From assembly GCA_017399225.1 (NCBI GenBank), contig JAFQEB010000009.1, positions 1-64,000 on the forward strand: a DNA stretch of 64,000 bases. The letters run 5' to 3'. A program made the position numbers and the translations under genes. The notes under the pieces were generated by a model. It did not search any database. It saw only the letters and a list, made by a program, of their open reading frames with translations, and had not been told where the DNA came from. The DNA comes from Clostridia bacterium (lineage in GTDB: Bacteria > Bacillota_A > Clostridia > Christensenellales > Aristaeellaceae). Shown piece after piece: positions 17,384-24,090 of this stretch (its first letter is position 1; each line of letters starts with the position of its first letter).

Positions 17384-17412
17384 ATTATAGCATGAATATT
17401 CATTCTATGCAA
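17384..17412 (-). promoter_or_regulatory. Promoter of the fruK-recN run with embedded palindrome
   Basis: TTGCAT (17407-17412), 17 bases, then TATAAT (17384-17389) with a TGC extension. The spacer holds a perfect 12-bp palindrome ATGAATATTCAT (17392-17403), well placed as a repressor operator. Confidence 0.75.
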
Positions 17413-17440
17413 TATGCATTCATGTATAAAGGCCAAAATG

Positions 17441-17475
17441 AAAACCGGACGCCCGCCTGTCCGGCAGAGCGTCCG
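17441..17475 (-). terminator. Terminator after tatD
   Basis: Minus strand: CGGACGC / GCGTCCG stem (17469-17475 with 17446-17452) followed by GG and TTTTCATTTT. It ends the metG-tatD transcript. Confidence 0.75.
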
Positions 17476-17480
17476 ATGAG

Positions 17481-18272
17481 TTATTTGATGCGGTAGACGT
17501 CCAGCGCATTCTGGGTGGTGATGGCAGCCAGCTCGTCTGCGTCCATGCCGCGAAGGGCTGCGATCTTTTCACACACGAAGCGCACATGGGTCGGCTCGTT
17601 GCGGCGGCCGCGCATGGGCTCCGGGGACAGGTAGGGGCTGTCCGTCTCGATCAGCAGCCGGTCGAGGGGGACGTTGATCGCCGCTTCCTGGAGCTTGGGG
17701 GCCTTCTTGAAGGTCACCGGGCCGGCGAAGCTGATGTAGTAGCCCATTTTCAGGTACTCCTTCGCGATCTCCCAGCTGCCGGAGAAGCAGTGGATGATGC
17801 CGCCGGAGAGTTTCCCCTTCTGCTTTTTCATCAGGTCGATCATGTCCTGATGGGCGTCGCGGACGTGGTAGGCCACGGGGGCGTCCAGCCGGTAGGCAAG
17901 CTGCATCTGCTTTTCGCACACGTCCAGCTGGACGTCGCGGGGCGAGAGGTCGTAGTAGTAATCCAGACCGATCTCGCCGATGGCCTGCACCTTGGGCAGC
18001 TTGAGCCAATCCGTCAGGATATCGAGGTCGCCCTCCTGATAGGTTTTGGCCTCGTGCGGGTGGATGCCGACGACGGCATAGGCGCCCTCATGAAGCTGTG
18101 CAAAGTCGATGGCATGTTTGGAGGACGCCATGTCCGACCCGACGACGGCGTAGCGGGTCACGCCATGCTCCGTCATGCGGGCCAGGACTTCGTCGAGGTC
18201 GTCATCAAAGCGGCGATCATCGACATGGCAATGCGAATCAAACAGGCTTCGCCTGATTTCCATTTCACTCAT
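17481..18272 (-). CDS. tatD: TatD-family metal-dependent deoxyribonuclease
   Basis: TIM-barrel metallohydrolase of 263 residues. Metal ligands are recognisable in DSHCHVDD near residue 12, GEIGLDYYYD (Glu), VAYHVRDAH, GIIHCFSGS and LLIETDSPYLSPEP. Family members have 3'-5' DNase activity and act in DNA repair or quality control. It starts 3 bases after the metG stop; metG-tatD is a conserved Firmicutes pair. It is followed by a terminator. Confidence 0.95.
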   Translation of the reverse strand: MSEMEIRRSLFDSHCHVDDRRFDDDLDEVLARMTEHGVTRYAVVGSDMASSKHAIDFAQLHEGAYAVVGIHPHEAKTYQEGDLDILTDWLKLPKVQAIGEIGLDYYYDLSPRDVQLDVCEKQMQLAYRLDAPVAYHVRDAHQDMIDLMKKQKGKLSGGIIHCFSGSWEIAKEYLKMGYYISFAGPVTFKKAPKLQEAAINVPLDRLLIETDSPYLSPEPMRGRRNEPTHVRFVCEKIAALRGMDADELAAITTQNALDVYRIK

Positions 18273-18275
18273 GGG

Positions 18276-20294
18276 TTAACCCAGGAGCGCGCCGTCAGCC
18301 ACGCCCTCGCCCACGGAGGCCAGACGCAGGTTGCCCTCGTCATCCACTGCGGACAGGATCATGCCGTGGGACTCGATGCCCATCATCTTGCGGGGCGCCA
18401 GGTTGGTGATGGCGACGATCTGCTTGCCCACCAGCGCGGCAGGATCGGGATAATACTGCGCGATGCCGGAGAGGATGGTGCGCTCGCCGTCCTTGCCGAA
18501 GGACAGGCGGAACTGCAGCAGCTTCTTGGACTTGGGGACGTTCGTGCACTCCAGCACGCGGCCCACCTGCAGCTTGGACTGGAAGAAGGTGTCGATGTCG
18601 ATGACCTCGGGGTAGGTCGGCTCCTCGTGCTTCTTCTCTTCCTTCTTCTCGGCCTTTTCAGCCTTCTTCTCGTCCTTCTTCTCCTGCTTGTCAGCCTTCT
18701 TCTCGGCCTTGCTCTTGGCTTCGTTGGCGGCGTTGATCTCTTCCATCTTCTTCACGGGATCAAGACGGGCGAAGAGGATCTCGGGCGTGCCGACCTTGTC
18801 GCCCGCGACCATGGCGCCGAAGGCGTTCAGGCTCTCCAGGCCGCCGTTGCCTACGTTCAGCTGCTCCAGGATGCGGCGGCTGGTGTCAGGCAGGTAGGGC
18901 TCCAGGGCGATGGCGGCAAAGCGGATGGCCTCCAGCAGGTTGTACAGCACGGTGCCCAGACGGGGCATGGTCTCGGGATTCTTGGCCAGGATCCAGGGGG
19001 TGGTTTCGTCGATGTATTTGTTGGCACGGCGCAGCAGGACGAATATCTCGTCGATGGCATCGGCGACCTTCAGCTCGTCCATCTTCGCCTTCACCTTGCC
19101 GGGCATGGCCAGGGCGATCTGCTTCAGTTCCTCGTCGAACTCGCCAGCCACGTCGCCGGACTGGATCACGCCGCCGAAGTACTTGTTGTTCATGGCGATG
19201 GTGCGGTTCACCAGGTTGCCCAGGATGTTCGCCAGGTCGCTGTTCACGCGGTCGATGATCAGCTCGTAGGTCATGATGCCGTCGGCGGCGAAGGGGATCT
19301 CGTGCAGGACGAAGTAGCGCACCGCGTCCACGCCAAAGAGCTCAACCAGGTCGTCAGCATAGATCACGTTGCCCAGAGACTTGGACATCTTGTCGCCCTT
19401 GACCAGCAGCCACGGATGACCAAAGACCTGCTTGGGCAGCTCCTCGCCCATGCTCATGAGGAAGATAGGCCAGTAGATGGTGTGGAAGCGGATGATGTCC
19501 TTGCCGATCAGGTGCAGGTCGGCAGGCCAGAACTTCTTGTACTGCTCGTCGTGGTTGCCGTCGGGATCATAGCCGCAGAAGGTGATGTAGTTGCTTAGCG
19601 CATCCAGCCAGACGTAGCTGACGTGGCCGGGCGCGAAGTCCAGCGGCACGCCCCAGGTGAAGGAGGAGCGGCTGACGCACAGATCCTGCAGGCCGGGCTT
19701 CAGGAAGTTGTTGATCATCTCATTTTTGCGGCTCTCGGGCTGGATGAACTCGGGGTTCTCCTCGATGTGCTTCATCAGGCGATCGGCGTACTTGCTCATC
19801 TTGAAGAAGTAGGCCTCTTCCTCGGCGTCGACACACTCGCGGCCGCAGTCGGGGCACTTGCCCTCCACCAGCTGGCTCTCGGTCCAGAAGGACTCGCAGG
19901 GGGTACAATATTTGCCGGTGTACTTGCCCTTGTAGATGTCGCCCTTCTCGTACATCTTGCGGAAGATCTTCTGCACCTTGGCCTTGTGCATCGGATCGGT
20001 GGTGCGGACGAACTTGTCGTAGGTGGTGTTCATCAGATCCCAGATGCGCTTTATCTCGCCCGCAACGTTATCAACGTACTGCTGGGGCGTGATGCCGGCG
20101 GCTTCGGCCTTCTGCTGAATCTTGAGGCCGTGCTCGTCGGTGCCGGTCTGGAAGTACACGTCATAGCCCTGCTGGCGCTTGGAGCGGGCGATGGCGTCCG
20201 CCAGCACGATCTCGTAGGTGTTGCCGATATGCGGCTTCGCCGACGTGTACGCGATGGCGGTGGTGATGTAGTAAGGCTTCTTGCACTCACACAT
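18276..20294 (-). CDS. metG: Methionyl-tRNA synthetase
   Basis: Charges tRNA-Met. The catalytic domain carries the HIGH-type motif as AKPHIGNTYE near residue 20 and KMSKSLGNVI near residue 300; two Cys pairs (CTPCESFW, CPDCGREC) form the zinc knuckle. The anticodon-binding domain follows. The C-terminal tRNA-binding (Trbp111-like) domain starts at IDIDTFFQSKLQVGRVLE and is joined by an unusual Lys/Glu/Ala-rich linker of about 35 residues. The ATG at 20294 is 10 bases after GGAGG; upstream codons in frame belong to the leader. Expression is controlled by a T-box leader. The 672-residue length is typical for the form with the C-terminal domain. Confidence 0.97.
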   Translation of the reverse strand: MCECKKPYYITTAIAYTSAKPHIGNTYEIVLADAIARSKRQQGYDVYFQTGTDEHGLKIQQKAEAAGITPQQYVDNVAGEIKRIWDLMNTTYDKFVRTTDPMHKAKVQKIFRKMYEKGDIYKGKYTGKYCTPCESFWTESQLVEGKCPDCGRECVDAEEEAYFFKMSKYADRLMKHIEENPEFIQPESRKNEMINNFLKPGLQDLCVSRSSFTWGVPLDFAPGHVSYVWLDALSNYITFCGYDPDGNHDEQYKKFWPADLHLIGKDIIRFHTIYWPIFLMSMGEELPKQVFGHPWLLVKGDKMSKSLGNVIYADDLVELFGVDAVRYFVLHEIPFAADGIMTYELIIDRVNSDLANILGNLVNRTIAMNNKYFGGVIQSGDVAGEFDEELKQIALAMPGKVKAKMDELKVADAIDEIFVLLRRANKYIDETTPWILAKNPETMPRLGTVLYNLLEAIRFAAIALEPYLPDTSRRILEQLNVGNGGLESLNAFGAMVAGDKVGTPEILFARLDPVKKMEEINAANEAKSKAEKKADKQEKKDEKKAEKAEKKEEKKHEEPTYPEVIDIDTFFQSKLQVGRVLECTNVPKSKKLLQFRLSFGKDGERTILSGIAQYYPDPAALVGKQIVAITNLAPRKMMGIESHGMILSAVDDEGNLRLASVGEGVADGALLG

Positions 20295-20600
20295 GGGGAA
20301 CCATCCTCCTTCTATATGGGACGCGTGTCCCGGTCGTTTCGGGGCAAAAAGAAAATCCGCCCCTCTTTGCTCGAGGGGCGGGAAATGAATGAGACGAAGT
20401 CTCCCGCGTTGCCACCCTGATTTATCGCTTCGCATACGGATAACGGCGCGACCCGTCGAATCCTACTGAGCCTGGCTATCACCACGCTGTTTTCAGGCAC
20501 GATGCTCCGGAGCCATGTTCCCCCGACGCTGCCGACCGCCTCTCACCTGCCGCGGCTCTCTGAGCGTACACCGTTCGGGGTACTCTTTCCTTCATTGCAT
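20295..20600 (-). promoter_or_regulatory. Methionine T-box leader of metG
   Basis: The leader between the metG promoter and its start contains the conserved T-box core, read on the minus strand as AGGGTGGCAACGCGGG (ending about 20405, begins about 20420). It is directly followed by a strong intrinsic terminator. An ATG in the context GAACATGGCTCCGG (20514-20516) is placed like the specifier codon of Stem I and fits methionine. Uncharged tRNA-Met would pair with the T-box bulge and favour the antiterminator. The core and terminator are read directly; the specifier assignment is inferred. Confidence 0.88.
20345..20381 (-). terminator. Regulated terminator of the metG T-box
   Basis: Minus strand: CCGCCCCTC (20373-20381) pairs with GAGGGGCGG (20357-20365), then ATTTTCTTTTT. 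This is the stem that competes with the antiterminator. Confidence 0.9.
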
Positions 20601-20606
20601 GGGGGT

Positions 20607-20636
20607 ATTATAACCAATGGCGGGGCCGGTTGTCAA
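20607..20636 (-). promoter_or_regulatory. metG promoter (TTGACA-18-TATAAT)
   Basis: Consensus -35 TTGACA (20631-20636) and -10 TATAAT (20607-20612), spaced 18 bases, on the minus strand. It drives the T-box leader. Confidence 0.85.
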
Positions 20637-20676
20637 GGGGTTTGTTGCCATACTTCTACTGTCTTATTTAAGTTCC

Positions 20677-20705
20677 TTTACAACTACGTAGGAAGCTGCT
20701 ATACT
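20677..20705 (+). promoter_or_regulatory. Promoter of the secreted Cys-rich protein gene
   Basis: TTTACA (20677-20682), 17 bases, TATACT (20700-20705) with a TGC extension. It is divergent from the metG promoter and 27 bases before the ATG. Confidence 0.75.
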
Positions 20706-20732
20706 AATACATATTTCTTTGGAGGGAGATAC

Positions 20733-21233
20733 ATGCGTCGATTGCTGCTGATACTCTTATGCTTGCTCTTTTGTTTCGACTTTGCTTTCGCAGAATTGCC
20801 CTGTGTTTGCTTTCAAGAACCATGCGTCTGCTATATTCAATTAGACGATGGCGGACCAGCATTGGAGTATATTCAACATGCACTGATCTCGCAAGGATTT
20901 CTTAATGAAAGCAACGACGCGTACCTTTTTGACAAATACACGCTACAGGCCATATTAGCATTCCAGGAATCCAACAACCTCCCTCAAACCGGCACTCTTG
21001 ACGACGCTACTTTGACCTTACTCCTATGGGGAATGCTTCCCGAAGAACTGGATTTGGCGGAACCGCTCAGCAAGGGCAGGCTGGTTTGGATTCCTACGGA
21101 CGGAGGCATCCGCAGGCACCTGAAACCTGATTGCTGCGGAATGTTTTCTCCTCGCCGTGTTTCCGTCCGGAATGCGGAGCTCATGAATATGCTTCCCTGC
21201 GGTATTTGCAACCGCGGCGGAAAGAAAGAATGA
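20733..21233 (+). CDS. Secreted protein: peptidoglycan-binding-like domain + Cys/His C-terminal motif
   Basis: A 166-residue product that begins with a clear signal peptide (MRRLLLILLCLLFCFDFAFA). About residues 45-100 look like a peptidoglycan-binding domain of the PG_binding_1 type (YIQHALISQGFLNES, LQAILAFQESNNLPQTG, LDDATLTLLLW). The last 45 residues (VWIPTDGGIRRHLKPDCCG then LMNMLPCGIC) resemble the Cys/His motif found at the C-terminus of some clostridial surface proteins, with H-x4-C and C-x2-C that could bind zinc. Ten Cys are unusual for an exported protein. The gene is more A/T-rich than its neighbours. The ATG at 20733 follows GGAGGGAG. Exact function is unknown. Confidence 0.8.
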   Translation: MRRLLLILLCLLFCFDFAFAELPCVCFQEPCVCYIQLDDGGPALEYIQHALISQGFLNESNDAYLFDKYTLQAILAFQESNNLPQTGTLDDATLTLLLWGMLPEELDLAEPLSKGRLVWIPTDGGIRRHLKPDCCGMFSPRRVSVRNAELMNMLPCGICNRGGKKE

Positions 21234-21270
21234 ACGCACCATGCAGATGGAGCGCTCATTCTTTTATTTT
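21227..21270. terminator. Terminator between convergent genes
   Basis: AGAATGAACGC (21227-21237) pairs with GCGCTCATTCT (21252-21262), with one mismatch, and TTTTATTTTT follows on the plus strand. The stop codon of the plus-strand gene lies inside the stem. Confidence 0.7.
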
Positions 21271-22127
21271 TCCCAGTATACCCATTCCACGGCAAGTTCA
21301 TAGCCGATCTTCGTGTAGAACGGATTCGTCCCGCCAGTCATGTGGGTTGCACCCAGGGCCTTGGTGCGGCGGTACATTTCGCTCAGCGCCGCAGCGGCGA
21401 GGCCCTTCTTCTGATAGGCAGGCACGGTGCACAGCGGCTCCATGTAAGCCAGCTTGTTCTCCGGCGTCCACCACATGCCGGCGTAGCAGACGTACTCCCC
21501 GGCTTCGTTTTCGATGGCGACGTCCAGGTACTGCGTCTGATGCGGTGCGGTCAGGAGCGCGCCGGTGTACTCGATGTCGCCGTCCCAGGGTCCCTCCTCG
21601 GATTCGTGACCGAAACCCTTCCAGCAGCACTCGCTGCACTTGGCAATGTCCAGCGGCGCAGTAGCAAATCGGAAGCCCTCCGGTAGCGGATAGTCGAGGG
21701 GCTTGGAGAAGTCGTACTGCTGATCCCAGTCCGACCAGGTGCGGCGAAGGCCGGCACGCTGCGCGGCTTCCATCAGGGCCGTTTGCGCACCGAAGATGAT
21801 CAGCTTGTTGCGGCCGTCCTTTTGGGGCATACCGGTGAGCGCATAATCGACCATTTCGTCCGCAAGGGACTCATACCCCGGTCGTAGGCTGAAGTACACG
21901 TCCGTAACCGGGTTTTCGTAGAAGACAAAGGCCACGATGCGGCTGCCGTCAAACCAGAGGCGGTTGCGGTGGACGAGGCTCTTGTCCATCCAGTCGGAGG
22001 ACAGGGCGTACTCCAGGAAAGCCGCGGCTACGCCGTTGCGCCAGTCGCGCTCGTAGATCTCCGTCATGAAGTCGTAGACCGCCATGTGGTCGGACAGCAG
22101 GCGGTACTGGCGGTGGGTGATGCTCAT
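21264..22127 (-). CDS. GNAT-family acetyltransferase
   Basis: Protein of 287 residues. The C-terminal half is a GNAT domain: EYVCYAGMWWTPENKLAYME precedes the acetyl-CoA loop VPAYQKKGLAAAALSEMYRR, a Q/R-x-x-G-x-A variant. The following segment ALGATHMTGGTNPFYTKIGYE matches the usual F-Y-x-x-x-G-F/Y motif near the end. The N-terminal half is less typical and may be a degenerate second GNAT domain. The substrate is unknown. It overlaps the preceding methyltransferase gene by 4 bases, so the two are co-translated. Confidence 0.85.
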   Translation of the reverse strand: MSITHRQYRLLSDHMAVYDFMTEIYERDWRNGVAAAFLEYALSSDWMDKSLVHRNRLWFDGSRIVAFVFYENPVTDVYFSLRPGYESLADEMVDYALTGMPQKDGRNKLIIFGAQTALMEAAQRAGLRRTWSDWDQQYDFSKPLDYPLPEGFRFATAPLDIAKCSECCWKGFGHESEEGPWDGDIEYTGALLTAPHQTQYLDVAIENEAGEYVCYAGMWWTPENKLAYMEPLCTVPAYQKKGLAAAALSEMYRRTKALGATHMTGGTNPFYTKIGYELAVEWVYWEK

Positions 22128-22849
22128 CGTTTTTCACTCCTCGTGATGAAGTACAGCTCGGTGATATCCTCCGTCTGGTTCTCCTGGTAGCCTGTGATGA
22201 CGAAGCCTGCGGCTATCTGGCCGCCCAGGTAGCTCTCCATCGTGTGGCCGAACTCGACCCAGTCGCCCTGGCCTTCGTGCTCAGCTGAGTTGTAAGGCAT
22301 TCGGTTCACGGCCTTGTAGCACTGCTGCGCTTCGTCCCAGTCGCAGACATAGGCGATGGGGTTCATGGAGATCATGATGAACGTGCCGCCTGGCTTGAGG
22401 ACGCGGTACACCTCGCGGAAGACGGGGTTCACGTCCGGCACATAGCACAGGGACGGCGGGTTCAAGACCATGTCGAAGGATGCGTCCGCAAAGCGGCTCA
22501 GATCGCACATATTGCCGTGCTCGATGCGGATGGACAGATTCTCCCGGGCGGCGATTTCGCGATCCTTGTCCAGCATCCGTTCGGAGAGGTCGATCACGGT
22601 GACGTCAGCTCCGGCGCAGGCAAGCAAAGGTGCCTGAAGCCCGCCTGCACCAGCGACGCATAGCACCTTTTTGCCTTTCAGATCGCCGAACCACTGTGAT
22701 GGGATGATGCCGTCCACACCGAAGGTCAGCTTCAACTTGCCTTCCCTCGCCTGCTGCAGCTGCTCGGGCGAGGCGCAGGCGGACCAGTTGACGTCGTTCT
22801 CGACCAGGCGGTCGATGTTGCGCTCGACGCGCGAATAAATACTCTTCAT
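22124..22849 (-). CDS. SAM-dependent class I methyltransferase
   Basis: Protein of 241 residues with a Rossmann-type methyltransferase fold. Motif I is KVLCVAGAGGLQAPLLA (near residue 70), the acidic end of strand 2 is ADVTVIDLSERML, motif III-IV is ADASFDMVLNPPSLCYVPD, and REVYRVLKPGGTFIMISMNP is the typical methyltransferase-11 signature. The methyl acceptor is unknown. The ATG at 22849 is 5 bases after GGAGG; upstream in-frame codons lie in the 6S-RNA terminator region. It is 4-base coupled to the acetyltransferase gene. Transcription may come from read-through of the upstream RNA gene. Confidence 0.88.
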   Translation of the reverse strand: MKSIYSRVERNIDRLVENDVNWSACASPEQLQQAREGKLKLTFGVDGIIPSQWFGDLKGKKVLCVAGAGGLQAPLLACAGADVTVIDLSERMLDKDREIAARENLSIRIEHGNMCDLSRFADASFDMVLNPPSLCYVPDVNPVFREVYRVLKPGGTFIMISMNPIAYVCDWDEAQQCYKAVNRMPYNSAEHEGQGDWVEFGHTMESYLGGQIAAGFVITGYQENQTEDITELYFITRSEKR

Positions 22850-22860
22850 AAAATCCTCCA

Positions 22861-22891
22861 AAGCAAAAGGCAGCGGATGCGCTCCGCTGCC
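22861..22891 (-). terminator. Terminator of the 6S-like RNA gene
   Basis: Perfect 9-bp stem GGCAGCGGA/TCCGCTGCC (22883-22891 with 22869-22877) with a 5-base loop, then TTTTGCTTT on the minus strand. It ends 12 bases before the methyltransferase start. Confidence 0.85.
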
Positions 22892-22899
22892 CGAAAACC

Positions 22900-23100
22900 C
22901 GATGTAAGATGCCCCAGAATGACGATGCGCGCTGTTATTCACCCGCTGTTAAAGCAGGTAGGTGCCCTGCCGCCTGCATCTGCCGTCCCCTGGCGTCACA
23001 ATGACGGGGGCATGACATAGCCGAACTATAGACCCGGGCTCCTTTTTGTGAAATGTGGGGAAAACCAGCAACGCTGTCGGACACCCCAGGAGCATCCTTT
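22900..23100 (-). ncRNA. ssrS: Probable 6S RNA
   Basis: Protein-free stretch of about 200 bases between a consensus promoter and an intrinsic terminator. The ends can pair: GATGCTCC (23089-23096) with GGGGCATC (22908-22915), which would close a long rod. Inside are segments that I recognise from Firmicutes 6S RNAs: CTATAGTTCGGCTA, and GGGCACC followed by an imperfect hairpin ending GGGTGAATAAC. 6S RNA binds the housekeeping RNA polymerase holoenzyme and adjusts transcription in stationary phase. The main alternative is a leader or riboswitch for the methyltransferase gene just downstream. The family call rests on memory of conserved segments, so it is not certain. Confidence 0.68.
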
Positions 23101-23106
23101 GATTAA

Positions 23107-23135
23107 ATTATATCCATGCAAAAGCCGCCTGTCAA
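23107..23135 (-). promoter_or_regulatory. Promoter of the 6S-like RNA (TTGACA-17-TATAAT)
   Basis: Fully consensus -35 (23130-23135) and -10 (23107-23112) with 17-base spacing on the minus strand, as expected for an abundant RNA. The start is predicted near 23100. Confidence 0.88.
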
Positions 23136-23241
23136 GCAGATTTTCACAGAACCGGATGCGGTATGTTTTACCAGTTGTCCCGGCCACTCAGGCTTGCACC
23201 GATAGCATTCCCGGAATCGGGCTGATCATACAGGCTGCACG

Positions 23242-24090
23242 TCAGAACCTGCGCCCGCCGCCGGAGTGACTGCGGCCGCTGGAGGAACGGTGTACGCCCG
23301 TGCCTCTGCCGCCGGAACGGCTTCCTCCGCCGCCGCTGCCGCCGTGGCTGCCGGTGCTTCGCGCCATGCGGGTCACCGTCTGGCGGAGGTACTGCTCATC
23401 CTCATGCGTAATGACGCAGCTGCTGTTCTGGTTCAGCGCATAGCTGTAGGTGCTGCCCTTGAGGCTGTAGCTGCCCTTGACGGAGCCCATGAGGATCAGG
23501 GCTGCCGCAATGCCGCCGCCGCCGGCCAGCAGGATCTCAAAGCCCTCCAGCGGATTGTACAGGCCGGTCAGTCGCTTGCCGGTTTCCTCGTCATAGCGGA
23601 AGCTGCCCTTCATGCGGCCCTCATCCATGAACTGCTGCACCTTCTGCATCACGGCCAGTGCCGCCTTGCCGTAGCTGCTGGACAGGAACATACCGCCGGC
23701 GTCCAGGAGCTTCTCCTCGCGGTAATCGTTGATGTAATCCATCATCACGCCGCCGCAGGAGATATACTGCACGCGGTTGTTCAGGTCGATCAGATACAGC
23801 AGGCCCGAGTAGTCGTCGCCCAGACCGTAGCCGCCGTGATCGTAGAAATCGTCTGCAAAGGCTTCCACACGCCAGAGGCTATCGCTGTAGTCGTCGGGCA
23901 CGTCGTAGGTCACCAGCACAACGAGGTCGACCTGGTGCTTCTTTTCAACGTCATCGATCACCTGGGTGATCAGCTGCTCCATCTCTGCGTCCACCACGCC
24001 GGCCTCATCGATCACCTGGAGATCGGCCAGGGCAGCGGCGGGAATGAACAGCGCTAGCATCAGGAGCGCGATCAGAAACTTCTTTACCAT
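23242..24090 (-). CDS. TPM-domain (YgcG/Psb32-like) secreted membrane protein
   Basis: A 282-residue protein with a signal peptide (MVKKFLIALLMLALFIPAAALA), then a TPM domain of about 130 residues: VIDEAGVVDAEMEQLITQ, DLVVLVTYDVPDDYSD, the FADDFYDHGGYGLGDDYSG strand and LLYLIDLNNRVQYISCGG. A hydrophobic helix lies near residue 185 (FEILLAGGGGIAAALILMG). The C-terminus is a Gly/Ser/Arg/His-rich tail (SGGGGSRSGGRG, SGRSHSGGGRRF), the usual low-complexity ending of this family. The start at 24090 follows a GGGAGGGAAG site. It overlaps the preceding zinc-ribbon gene by 7 bases, indicating a joint function. Confidence 0.86.
   Translation of the reverse strand: MVKKFLIALLMLALFIPAAALADLQVIDEAGVVDAEMEQLITQVIDDVEKKHQVDLVVLVTYDVPDDYSDSLWRVEAFADDFYDHGGYGLGDDYSGLLYLIDLNNRVQYISCGGVMMDYINDYREEKLLDAGGMFLSSSYGKAALAVMQKVQQFMDEGRMKGSFRYDEETGKRLTGLYNPLEGFEILLAGGGGIAAALILMGSVKGSYSLKGSTYSYALNQNSSCVITHEDEQYLRQTVTRMARSTGSHGGSGGGGSRSGGRGTGVHRSSSGRSHSGGGRRF

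Noticed and set aside
22850..23241. SRP RNA, tmRNA or RNase P RNA as alternatives to 6S
   Set aside because: The typical SRP GGAA/GNRA-tipped helix 8, the tmRNA alanine-acceptor end and the RNase P conserved core are all missing.
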